A stretch of 64,000 nucleotides of DNA, taken from positions 3,002,501 to 3,066,500 of the forward strand of contig SMSO01000032.1 of the NCBI GenBank assembly GCA_004764695.1, read 5' to 3'. A program made the position numbers and the translations under genes. This stretch comes from Schizochytrium sp. TIO01 (taxonomy: Eukaryota > Sar > Bigyra > Thraustochytrida > Thraustochytriidae). The notes under the pieces are model-generated. The model did not search any database and was not told the origin of the DNA. It was given only the letters and a program-made list of their open reading frames with translations. Below, piece after piece: positions 11,678 to 21,613 of the stretch (its first letter is position 1; the number at the start of each line of letters is the position of its first letter).

Positions 11678-13079
11678 ATGGCGAGTTTGAACGCCGAGGT
11701 CTCTGCCGAAGCAAGCGACGCTGCACTTGTGAACGATGAAAACTGCAGTCGCGCAGCCAACAGGATCGGTACGTTAGCAAGCATTACAACATAAGTTTTG
11801 CCTAAATCTAAACTTTGTTGGTCATCGTTTGAATTATTGTGGTCAAGTTAAATTCACTGCATACTTACTAATTTCTCACGTTTCGGCACACAGATGAGCT
11901 ACAAAATCATGGAATCAATGCCTCAGATCTTTCGAAGCTCAAGGCCGCAGGAATTTGCACAGTTGAGGGCTTTCAGATGGCTACCAAGAAAGACATTTTA
12001 AACATTCGTGGTATCACAGATGCCCGATACGCAAATTTAGTGCAAGCCGCCAGTGCAGTTTCTTGTCGTGCAAGCGGCCAGTTCTTATCTGCTGCAGAAG
12101 TGCAGAGCAATCAGGCAAGGCGATTTCATATTTCCACGGGATCAAAAGAGCTCGACGCTATTCTTGGCGGAGGAGTTGAATCTAGTAGTACAACTGAAAT
12201 TTATGGGGAATTTCGCACGGGCAAGTCGCAGTTAATGATGACTCTAGCTGTTTTAGCTCAGCTCGGAGCCCATGCAGGAAAGGTGGTGTATGTGGACACA
12301 GAAGGTGAGTGCAAAACCAAAGTGTTGAAAATGCTTTAAATAAAATTACCCATCAAAGGTTTTGGCCATTAACAATAGACCTTTAGGGGCTTTGCGATTG
12401 ATATCAAATACGTGTACGTGTGGATCTATTTAATTATACCGCAACAGGTGCTTTTCGTCCAAATCGTTTGGAGCCCATTTGCAAGCGATATGATGTTGAT
12501 TTTGAAACTGTTTTGGACAATATTCTTTATGCTCGTATTTTCACTACGGATCAACAAGAAGAAGTACCTGTGCAGATTGAGGCCAAAATTGACCAGGACG
12601 ATACTGCATTCTCCCTCATCATTATTGATTCATTGATGAATTTGTGGCGCACAGACTATAGTGGACGTGGAGAGCTGTCCGAACGCCAACAACGTGTTGG
12701 AAGGCACCTCAATTTACTAAAGAAGCTTGCAGAGCGTCACAATTTGGCTGTAATCTATTCAAATCAGTAAGTGTTCCATACATTTGAAGCATCAAAACGT
12801 TACTTATCAATTGACACGAACTCTAACAATTTAATTTTAATCAAAAAACATCATTCTGATACTAGAGTCATGTCCGATCCGGCTGGGGGCATGACGTATG
12901 TTTCAGATCCCAAGAAACATGTCGGAGGCCACGTTGTAGCTCACGCCTCCAACACACGAGTGATGTTTCGCAAAGGACGTGACAATGAGCGTATTGCTAA
13001 GCTTATTGATTCTCCCAGTATGCCTGAAGCGGAAGCTCGATTTCTCATAACCGAGGGTGGCGTGAATGACTCAGACTAA
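11678..13079 (+). CDS. DMC1: DMC1 meiotic recombinase (RecA/RAD51 family)
   Basis: Four-exon model: 11678-11768, 11894-12304, 12448-12766, 12866-13079. All introns are GT-AG and phases match (1035 nt, 344 aa). The N-terminus has the RAD51/DMC1 helix-hairpin-helix region (ILNIRGITDARYANLV). The ATPase core follows: Walker A GEFRTGKS near residue 135, DTEGAFRPNRL across the exon 2/3 junction, Walker B LIIIDSL near 223, and the SGRGELSERQQ loop. The segment MSDPAGGMTYVSDPKKHVGGH matches DMC1 better than RAD51. DMC1 forms filaments on single-stranded DNA and drives strand exchange between homologues in meiosis, so the organism probably has a sexual cycle. Walker A has Ser where human DMC1 has Thr after the lysine, a conservative change. 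The start is the first ATG of exon 1. Confidence 0.9.
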
Positions 13080-14357
13080 TGTTAATCGCATCAGGCCCAT
13101 CCTCCAGGGCTGAGTGCCTTAGTCATTAAGAGACACTTTTCCCTTGAAGGAAATGGCATGAATATTAGGCAAGTCCTCTGTAGGTTTCGCTATATTCCTT
13201 GCTCTAATATATATGAAGAATGATAAGTTTTTTAAAATCATCTGCTCCACATTTTAACCCGCTTTTTTCAGTGATAAGCCTTTGACTCTTTGCACACCTA
13301 GGAAGGTGGATACCTAGAGGAGCTAATTTCTAAGATTCCGTTTCCAAATCGAAATAAATGCATTCTCGACTCTTCAAGAGAATCCGCTTGCTTCACGAAT
13401 TGGCAGTCTTCTATTGGTGGGTTCAACAGCTCTTGAATTAGCTGTGAGTGAGGGCATCTGAAACTAAAAAGCATTCAGACCTGAAGCAAATCATCGTTGA
13501 AGAAGTGTTGCATCTTAGTCTGGTGTATCGAGTGGTTTCGTGCATTTCCTACACGCGAGTTTGCTAAAGCGTTGAGTGAGCATTTTACATCAAAAAAACT
13601 TAGGCAGATATTTAGCCACGCATTATACTTACTATTCACCATGGGTCTGAGGTAAGTTTCAATGGCCTACTTCAAAGGACACAGAAGAGTTTGCAATTCT
13701 AGTCTCTTTAACTGGAGGTTGGCACTGTTCAGTTTTACACCAGTACCGCAAACACTAGTAGCTACAGACCCCTACAACCTGCTGGATTATTAGGCCATTT
13801 AAGTATAGCAACACTTTCAAAAGGAACATGAACCTCAGGCTGCTTTTTTTTAATAGAGAAGAAATAGAACCACTCCCAGCGTAGGGGTTCAAGTATGGTA
13901 AATCCAAGGTGCGCTTAATCTACTTAGGCGGACGTTTCTGCAACCCTTCATATTAGCTTACCTTTCTGAATAAATTAGGTCCTATACTGCGACTAAAACT
14001 TACCAAAGTGTGAACAAATGTATGTCATAAATTTCTGAATTTTTAGCGTCAATCTTGCTAGTTACCCGCTCTCTTGTATAAATTTATGTTGAAATTTGGA
14101 GCTTTCAAATCTTGTTGCTAAATTGTAATTTTCGTTTTCGTTTTCGTTTTATCTTTGAACGCATCTAATCGGCCAAAACTTCGTTTAAAAGAGTCCAATT
14201 TTGGTTACATAAAACGCAGATGTAAACACCATATTATTTATTGTTATTTTTCAACCGTGTTTTGAGACATGGTCACATTGGGGAAATTAGCTATTTGACT
14301 TTTGGGAGCGGCCTTTCCAATTCATTTACAAATGAAAAGTGTACATCGGAAAGAGAC
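13080..14357. other. Intergenic region after DMC1
   Basis: About 1.3 kb with no supported gene. The only visible pattern is a short TTTTCG repeat at 14128-14150. Confidence 0.6.
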
Positions 14358-15761
14358 TCAGCCCCTAGTTTGTGAAATGTATCGAAGCAGCCTTTTACAG
14401 AATGCAGCAAACTGACCTGGAGAGATTTTACAGCCTTTGCACTCTTTTGTAGTAGATTTCCTACGTCGAGTGGTGTGAGCCTGGCTTTTCTCGCATCTGA
14501 CACAGCAGACAATACATGTCCTCCGACAAGGAGGAGTGCCATAAGGTTGATTGCGCGATAAAGTGTGCTCCTTCTGTGAACTCTTTTTCAAACCTTGAAG
14601 CAGGTCCAAAATGATTGTTTTCACGTATTTTGTTTGTTCTTCAGAATCTTCGTTCTGGGGTGATGATGTGATGGAAGATTCGGGATTCACAGCATTTACG
14701 TTAGAGCTCACGGAGAGCGGGGATTGATTATGCCCATGAAATCGATAACGCATTCCTTTATGCAGCTCTTCTAAGAACACTTCAAATGATGTCGTGTTCT
14801 TTCTAGCCCTCTGCCAAGACTCAAAAGAGATTGCGTTAGGAGTGAAAGTTTCGAGGCACGCAAGTTGGTATATACGAAATGCATTATAGAGAGTGTTACC
14901 TAGAAACGAGACGTTTAAATCCTGTAGAATTTGGATGATGTTGGTTCGTTTGCTTTTATCTTGATGTTTGGCAAGTGCCAGGTATCCGCGATCGATGAAA
15001 ACAGTAAGATCTTGATTGCGGCTTTCTCTACCTAGCTCATCATCAGGTTGTTGTATCATCAAATTTACTGCCTTCCTGACAATATCACAAACTTTGGTGC
15101 GAATCAACTCCATCCAGCCTTGAATGATCAAACCAGTTCCAACAGAAGCTACAACATGGACAACAGGGTTTCTTACTTCTGAGTGTTTGTCGGAATCAGT
15201 CGAATACCCGCTGATTCAAAGCTAGATGAAGAGTGTGGGAGTGCGTCCTTATCAAGGTCAACCCACGTGACACCTTTAATGAAGAACAACCTATTCCAGT
15301 GCTTACTTGCAAGGTCCTGCATTTGGTGAAGATGTCTTTCTGCAGTGTATTTAGGATTTCGTGATTTCTTTGTACGATTAGCCTTTTCACGGCTATTTTC
15401 GCTTGCTTTATGCATCGATCTACGTACGCGGTTTGTATGAATTTGACACATTGTCGGGTACATCTTTAGGAATTGTACGATTCGATGCTCGACAAAGTAT
15501 TTCGGCCTCGAGAAACAAATGAATATCGCAACGGGAGAATGAGCAACCACTTTCAGTATTTAACCACTGTAACAATGTATCAACGAAGAGAGGTGGGATA
15601 CAAACTTGCACTGGCAGAAAAGGAGTCGAATTCCCAGGTACCTTGGCCCTCATCAATGGCAGCTTGCAGCAAAGAGTCTATTGACATGGATTGCCCATTC
15701 ATGTCAAAATCCATGTAGCCTTCGCTTTCGACAGTTGACACTGAGGAATCATCAGAAGTTC
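14358..15761 (-). pseudogene. Decayed gene of an unknown family (copy 1)
   Basis: Minus-strand coding remnants lie in shifting frames. About 15761-15588 reads SEGYMDFDM and WEFDSF. About 15640-15550 reads QVCIPPLFVDTLLQWLNTESG then CSF. 15550-15173 contains RPKYFVEHRIV and HWNRLFFIKGVTWVDLDKDA then LPHSS. The last part, to a stop at 14358, is a 257-codon frame opening near 15219 without a clear start. The order FDSF, C-[IL]-PP, WLN-x4-CSF, F-V-E, HW-x2-[LM]FF, TW-x-[LD] and D-x-LP-x-SS is shared with the locus at 61485-62385, so these fragments once formed one gene. At least three frame changes are needed to join them. The final frame ends in a Cys/Arg-rich segment (CIVCCVRC, RRRKST, CKGC) that weakly recalls the zinc-binding tail of piggyBac transposases. 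The function is unknown. Introns rather than frameshifts could explain some breaks. Confidence 0.5.
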
Positions 15762-17552
15762 GTCACTCGAGCAGACCAAGTCCTTAAACTGACCAGGTAT
15801 AGGCATGTTCACCTATTCATAGATGATGTTTGTCTACTCAAAGCCAAGACTACAAGCACAGCGTTGAAGTATGGAAAGCCGTCGCGCCGGGGATACTACC
15901 AGCGCACGCACAGGACTCCAGGCGGGATATGCAAATTGCAAGCAGAAGAGCACCTAGCGAGCATTATCCGTAACCAAATGAACCTAACTACCAGCGTAAC
16001 TCTAGTCTAGAACCAGAACCACCACTATCTCTCGGGGTTAGGCCTATTATGAATTCCTACGCTTGCTTGCAGCTCACAGAGAATCGTAATAGAGAGATCA
16101 GGGTCATTTTGAGAGTGAGTAAGGAAGGAAGTCCGAGGTATAGTGGTATTTCTCTCCAAAACTTGTAGTATACTAGCATTGACATTCTTCTTGGATACTT
16201 CCAATGATGATTTGGGTTTTTTACACAAAAGCCAAAAGATTATAAACTATTTCCTCTCGACATTCTAATTAGTTGCCTTCAAGTTTCAAGTTAGATTGTA
16301 TGGATGTAGTAGGAGACACAAATAGTAGTAGGTAGGTAGAGCCTACGTACCTGTTATTCTCAGATGGCATAGGCCATACAAGTACTACTACCTCCCTCCC
16401 TCTAGAGTTAGTTAGGACAGTTTTCATTGCTTTCTTCTTCTCTGCACGCTCTACCTTGGTCCACGTTCTCGTTCTTTTCCAACTTGACTCTAGCTACCCG
16501 GCTGTTTCTCTTTTAACCCTGTTTTCCCAACCTCGGTAGGCATTCCTTCCTACCTGCTATCGTTTGAATCCTGAGGACTGATTGGCATCATTGTCATCTT
16601 CGATTCCTTCTCGTTTCGTTCTCTTGCAATTCTTCCGCGCCCTTCTACACGAGATCCATCCTCCTAATGCGCCATAGCTAGTCCTACGGCAGTCTTCCTA
16701 TACCTGGTGCCTAGCTAGCAGTGCTAGTAGGCAGCCTTCGCGGGTCTGTATTCTATCTGCTATCTAAAACTGTACCAGTGGCGTTTATCCCAGACAGACC
16801 TCTGTCCGTAGTAGCACTCGGCAGCCTCCTACGTACGTAGATCCCTAGGACCGTCTTAGCCGGCTAGTTCCTCTACCCCCTGGCTATCCACTCCTACCCT
16901 GCCCTCCCACTAGGCATAACCCTAGCACCTCTGCTGCTGCCGCTGCTGCCGCTGCTGCTCTGCCTATGCCTCCTTCGTACTGCTGCCCTCTGAGGGCGCC
17001 CTTGGAGTTGCTTACTTACTGGCTCAGTGGGGAGGCAGGCAGCCTGTCTGGTGCTAGTGCTGCTGTCTACTGCTGCTGGGTAGGAGTGCTTAGTCGAGCA
17101 AGCAGGCCAAGGGTCGCTATGCCTGTGCTAGATATCCAGCTAGCTAGCTTCTTACTGCCACTTGTGCATCTGTAGCTGGAGCCTATAGTTCTTGCCTGCT
17201 GGCGTGCTAGGGCTGCTGCTATGCTGCTCCTCCCTTTCTCTTTCTCTCTCTCTTTGTTTGTTTGTGTGTTTGTATGTATGTTTATTTATTTGTTTATTTA
17301 TTTGTTTGTTTATTTACTTGTTTATTGGTTTATTTGTTTGTATGTTTGTAGTATGTTTGTAGTATGTTTGTATGTTTGCTTGTTTATTTGTTTATATGTT
17401 TATTTGTTTATTTATTTGTTTGCTTGTTTGTTTATTTGTTTGTTGACTCCTCCATCTTCGCCTGCTTCTGCTTCGCCTCCTGAGCCGAGTCGGCATAGCC
17501 CACTGCCGCGCGAGACGAGAGAGAGTGCGCGAGACCGCCGCAGAGGGACAGG
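15762..17552. other. Gene-poor region upstream of NDUFS8
   Basis: No supported gene. 16380-16960 is rich in C/T and in CTAG/TAGG words, 16920-16960 has CTG/CCG triplets, and 17236-17445 is a T-rich tetranucleotide tract. A short minus-strand frame at 16025-16228 has no recognisable domain. Confidence 0.55.
17236..17445. repeat. TTTATTTG/TTTG microsatellite upstream of NDUFS8
   Basis: About 200 bases of GTTT, ATTT and GTAT units ending roughly 110 bases before the NDUFS8 start codon. It can be translated in a frame as a hydrophobic protein, but that is an artefact of the repeat. Confidence 0.85.
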
Positions 17553-18973
17553 ATGTTGTCACAGAGCGCCCGCGTATGCGGCCGTGTGGCTGCCCGCAGC
17601 ACCAGCGGCGCGCTGAAGGCGCCGTGCATGCGTGCCGGCACCGCTCGCGGCTTTGCCACAGAAGAGCGCCTTCGCAAGGATGTCGCCGTCGCCGACGAGG
17701 ACACCTCGCTCTGGAAGGCACTCGACCGCGCCGCCGGAACGCTCTTCATGACTGAGCTCTACCGTGGATGGCTTATCTGTAAGTGAGGGTCGCGCGAGAA
17801 GCGACGAGGCAGCCTCATCGTCTGATCATCATCATCATCATCATCATCATCATCGGACAAGATCTCCTCCATCTTTTTACCCTTTTCGTTTGCGTAGTGA
17901 AGGCCCAGGCGAATAAGTCGGTTCGAGGCGAGCCAAAGTGACCGAGTTATTTGTATCGCACCCGCTCGTCTACGTGGGACGATAGGGAGGGACAGCATTG
18001 CGGCGCAAGTGTTGCTGCTGTTGGTCTTCTTCTTCGCCTTCGCGTTGTTCTTCCTTTCGATCATGTACTTTAGGAGGCTTAGAAGGTTGAAGAGCTGCAA
18101 GAATCTTGTGGAGTAGAGTCTGAATTTAGATGGAGGATATTGGGGAGGCCTTGATGAAGATTTTAACGTGGAATTATTGACTAACTTAGGATTTCGTGAT
18201 TGTGGACTCATGTTTTGTGTGATTTAATACCATACAATCCAATGCACCAATAAATGCTCGGATTGCGTTCGAAAATATTGATTGACCAAACCAAATTCAT
18301 TTCCAAAATTGCGGCGGGAATGTGATGCAACAGGCACTGAGAACTACTTCAAGCCGAAGGTAACCATCAACTACCCTTTTGAGAAGGGTCCCATTTCCCC
18401 CCGTTTCCGTGGAGAGTAAGTTTGCTATTTTAAAATTCATTTGTGGGAGGGGAGCTGGAGATTTCGGTATTCGATGCCTTTATGGGGGCTTGCATCATGC
18501 ATCTGTTCTTGAGCGTACCGCGTATCGAGACGGATGTCTGTGAGACCATGTGACCTGGGAAAGTAGACAAAGTGAAGACTAACATGAGAGATTGATTGAT
18601 CACTTTACATCTTTGAACTTGAACTGTTAATAGACACGCGCTCCGCCGCTACCCTTCCGGTGAGGAGCGTTGCATTGCTTGCAAGCTCTGCGAAGCCATT
18701 TGCCCCGCCCAGGCTATCACCATTGATGCCGAGATGCGACCGGATGGCTCGCGCCGCACCACGCGCTATGATATCGATATGACCAAGTGCATTTACTGCG
18801 GTTTTTGCCAGGAAGCGTGCCCTGTAGATGCCATCGTGGAAGGCCCCAACTTTGAATTTGCCACAGAGACCCACGAGGAGCTCTTGTACGACAAGGAGAA
18901 GCTCCTTGCCAACGGCGACCGCTGGGAACCAGCGATTGCTGTCAACATCGAGGCGGAGGCACCCTACCGCTAA
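17553..18973 (+). CDS. NDUFS8: Complex I 23 kDa (TYKY) iron-sulfur subunit
   Basis: Three-exon model: 17553-17778, 18334-18415, 18634-18973; GT-AG introns with matching phases (648 nt, 215 aa). The N-terminus ([19 protein letters not shown]...) is Arg/Ser/Ala-rich with no acidic residues, a typical mitochondrial presequence. The core has [23 protein letters not shown] and two ferredoxin cysteine clusters, [12 protein letters not shown] near residue 116 and [12 protein letters not shown] near 155. These bind the two [4Fe-4S] centres N6a and N6b. The protein passes electrons between the peripheral arm and the quinone site of mitochondrial NADH:ubiquinone oxidoreductase. Length is normal for the family. 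Intron 1 (555 nt) is the longest intron in the window and contains an ATC repeat. Confidence 0.93.
17824..17854. repeat. ATC trinucleotide repeat inside NDUFS8 intron 1
   Basis: About ten ATC units. On the opposite strand it gives a poly-Asp run inside a 150-codon open frame, which is not a gene. Confidence 0.85.
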
Positions 18974-19210
18974 ATACCCTTTTTACTCTGCTTGTCCTGC
19001 TTAGCCGCCTTCTACATCAATCATCCAAATAAAATGATTTTCGTCAGGCTCTCTTTTTTTCTTTTTTTTTTTATAGCCTTCGTTACCCTTGTCCTTGTGC
19101 TCTAACTTATTCTGAAACATGCGCCGTTGCAATGCCAAGTCATGGCTGTAATATTCATGTTTGAACTCAATGCAATTTTTCATGAGACCCTGACACAAAC
19201 AACCGATCCT

Positions 19211-19360
19211 GGACTGCCGCGTTCACATTCCGAATTGTTTCGTTTCGTTTCGATTTAGGCACAATGAGGACAAAACTAAACTAATTCAGGGCTGCCGCTT
19301 TCACTTTCCAGATTGTTTTTCGTTTCGTTTCGGTTTAGAAACAACGAGGACAAAATAAAA
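19211..19360. repeat. Diverged tandem duplication, unit about 78 bp
   Basis: Copy 1 (about 19211-19281) and copy 2 (about 19289-19360) share gctgccgc/actgccgc, ttcac, attg, tttcgtttcgtttcg, tttag, aca and gaggacaaaa in the same order and spacing. They differ at several positions, so the duplication is not recent. No open frame spans it. Confidence 0.75.
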
Positions 19361-21220
19361 CCGAGCCAAGCTTTCATACACATGGTTTTTCCTGAGATGC
19401 GCTCAAAGTTAAGATATAAACTATCGCCCTTGGAAGTGTGCTCGAACGTAGTTTAGTGTTTGTATTGGTGCTGTGATGAGCAACAAACATAAAGCAATGA
19501 CAGAAACGAAATCGTCCGCTAACTTCTACATTAGGTCGGGGCAACGGGATCGTGCTTCAAAGTTTCTGTACCACTTGCTTACTTATTTTTGGAAAGAGTT
19601 ACAAGTAGCGGTAGTACCCATACCCATGCAAAAGCTATCTGATAATTATTTCCCATATGAAATTTATTCATTTAATATTTGTACGAGTTAGGTAACAATG
19701 CTGCTGGTTTGGCGCACTTAAAGGCAAATAGAAGGTCAGTATGGGCGAACAAGTCTAGGGACGTTGTAGCAGATTAAGGCGTGCCTTTGCTGCAAAGTAT
19801 CTTTGAAAGTTTCCACGAAAGCCAACAAGATGGCCTTTCCATATGATATCTTGAGTTTCATCCGTGAAGTGTCTAACTGAATGCGCAGAATAGACATTTT
19901 GTGTATAATTCAGATCCAGACGAAGGGGGCTTTTTATAGCTGATGTTTCGAAACTCAAGCTGCAGACTTTGAGATAAAACATATGCAGGGTTCTCCAGGT
20001 GCAACTACGATAGGCTGCTTGGCAAGCTTATTAAAAGAGCTGGGAAACAAGAATGTCTCAGGTCACGGTTGATCGAATGAGCATGGCAAAGGACACCATA
20101 ATTTGGGGAACACCATATACCTTTCTGCAGCCATGTGACAAGCCAAGATTCCTTGTAGTGCCTAAATTTGAAGCTGCTCGGTTCTAGCCTCATGTCAAGT
20201 TCTCTTAAGAACCTAGGCCGTTTGGCCACTCTTATTTATCAGATATTTGCCTTGAGTTTCTACCAAAGTGAAATCCTGTGACTGCCAGAAAAGAATCAAG
20301 TCAGAGTATGCAATTCCCCGTACTTTAGTAGGTTAGCAGACGGTTCTTTGGGATGAGCAAAGAACCAAGTACTAAGTAGGCTCCTGCTGCCTGTCTATCG
20401 CCATGTTTGGGTGTATCAAGCGTCCCAGTATTACCGCCTAAGCTGATCCTAGTCAATTTCCTCCGAGCCCTCACAGCCAACAATATGCAGGCAGAGACTC
20501 AGAGGAATCAAATGCGAAAAAGAGAAAAAAAAAAGAAAGAAAGGAAGAAAGAAAGAAAGGAAAGAAGAGAGCACCTTTCTGCTATGAAATGTCCACAGAA
20601 AGAAGAACAACTTGAACTTGAAGCGTGCAAGATGTTGAAGGAGAACTAAGAAACTAGCCTGAAAGAGCTTCATACCCAATAAGCGATAGTTTTGGCTTCG
20701 ACTTGGGCTTCTGCCCAAGTTCATAGATTTCAAAACCAAGCTGATGTATTTATTTGTAGGCCTAGCCAAATTTGCTGACTCGGGAGGTAGAGTGAGGTAG
20801 GGAGCATATCCAACAGCACGCAGTATTAATGGTGGTAAATAACATCAAGAAGATAGTGGGAGCCTAGGTAGTATAGCTTCTACCTAGCTAGGCAAGCACC
20901 TAATATCTAAGAAGAAGACGAGGAAGTGAGAGTGGCTGAGTGGTTCATGTCACTATTCATTCATTTCTTGAAGCTTTTGAAAGAAAAACAGTCTTAAACA
21001 TGTTTTTCATTTAGTCTTCCCTGTGTATTACTAATAAGTGGCTTTCAATTAAAAAACCCAAAACTAGCAAATAAATAAATAAATAAATAAATAGATAAAT
21101 AAATAAATGAAAAAATGAGAATTGAACAAAGGCCTAGCACCTGTTACCTGGGTTCTAGGCGTACCTCAGATAGATAGCAACTACTAGGTGTAGGTGCCTA
21201 GGTAATATATATATATGTAA

Positions 21221-21292
21221 TCTATCTCTATCCCTCTATCTCTCTATCTCTCTATCTCTCTATCTCTCTATCCCTCTATCTCTCTCTCTAGG
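21221..21292. repeat. CTCTATCT minisatellite
   Basis: Octamer-like pyrimidine repeat (CTCTATCT with occasional CCCTATCT) read directly from the sequence. Confidence 0.85.
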
Positions 21293-21613
21293 CTACTGTT
21301 AGTAGCCACTAGCTGACTGATAGATTGATTTGAGAAGAAGAGAGAGAGAGTGAGGGAGGAAAGCAAAGCAAAGGGAAGGAAAGGCTGTGCGATCGCTCCA
21401 TCGATCACTCACTCACTCACTCACTCAATCAATCACTCACTCAATCACTCAGTCGATCCATCGAGGGATCGAAGCAAACGCTGGAGGAGCGACTGACAGA
21501 CAAAGCCAGTGCTTGCCTGGGCTTGCTTTGGAGCGAACACGAGCACGCGGCAGACGGGCAGGCGCTTTTGCGAGTCCGCCAGAGCGGAGTAGCAGAAGAC
21601 AGGACACGACAAG

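Larger units (their letters stand above)
18974..21613. other. Intergenic region between NDUFS8 and eIF5B
   Basis: About 2.6 kb without a supported gene. An AATAAA signal lies at about 19028, just after NDUFS8. It holds a diverged tandem duplication (19211-19360), a purine run (20518-20575), an AAAT repeat (21069-21109), a CTCTATCT repeat (21221-21292) and a CACT repeat (21405-21450) close to the eIF5B start. Confidence 0.65.

Noticed and set aside
15606-16010. 134-codon plus-strand frame
   Set aside because: It overlaps the decayed minus-strand family locus, and no domain is visible; the minus strand carries motifs shared with 61485-62385.
17221-17616. 131-codon plus-strand frame before NDUFS8
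   Set aside because: Its hydrophobic half is a translated TTTG/TTTA microsatellite.
17759-18211. 150-codon minus-strand frame with poly-Asp in NDUFS8 intron 1
   Set aside because: It depends on the ATC repeat and has no recognisable domain; the intron is well supported.
20407-20649. 80-codon Lys/Glu/Arg-rich plus-strand frame
   Set aside because: The charged part is a translated purine microsatellite.
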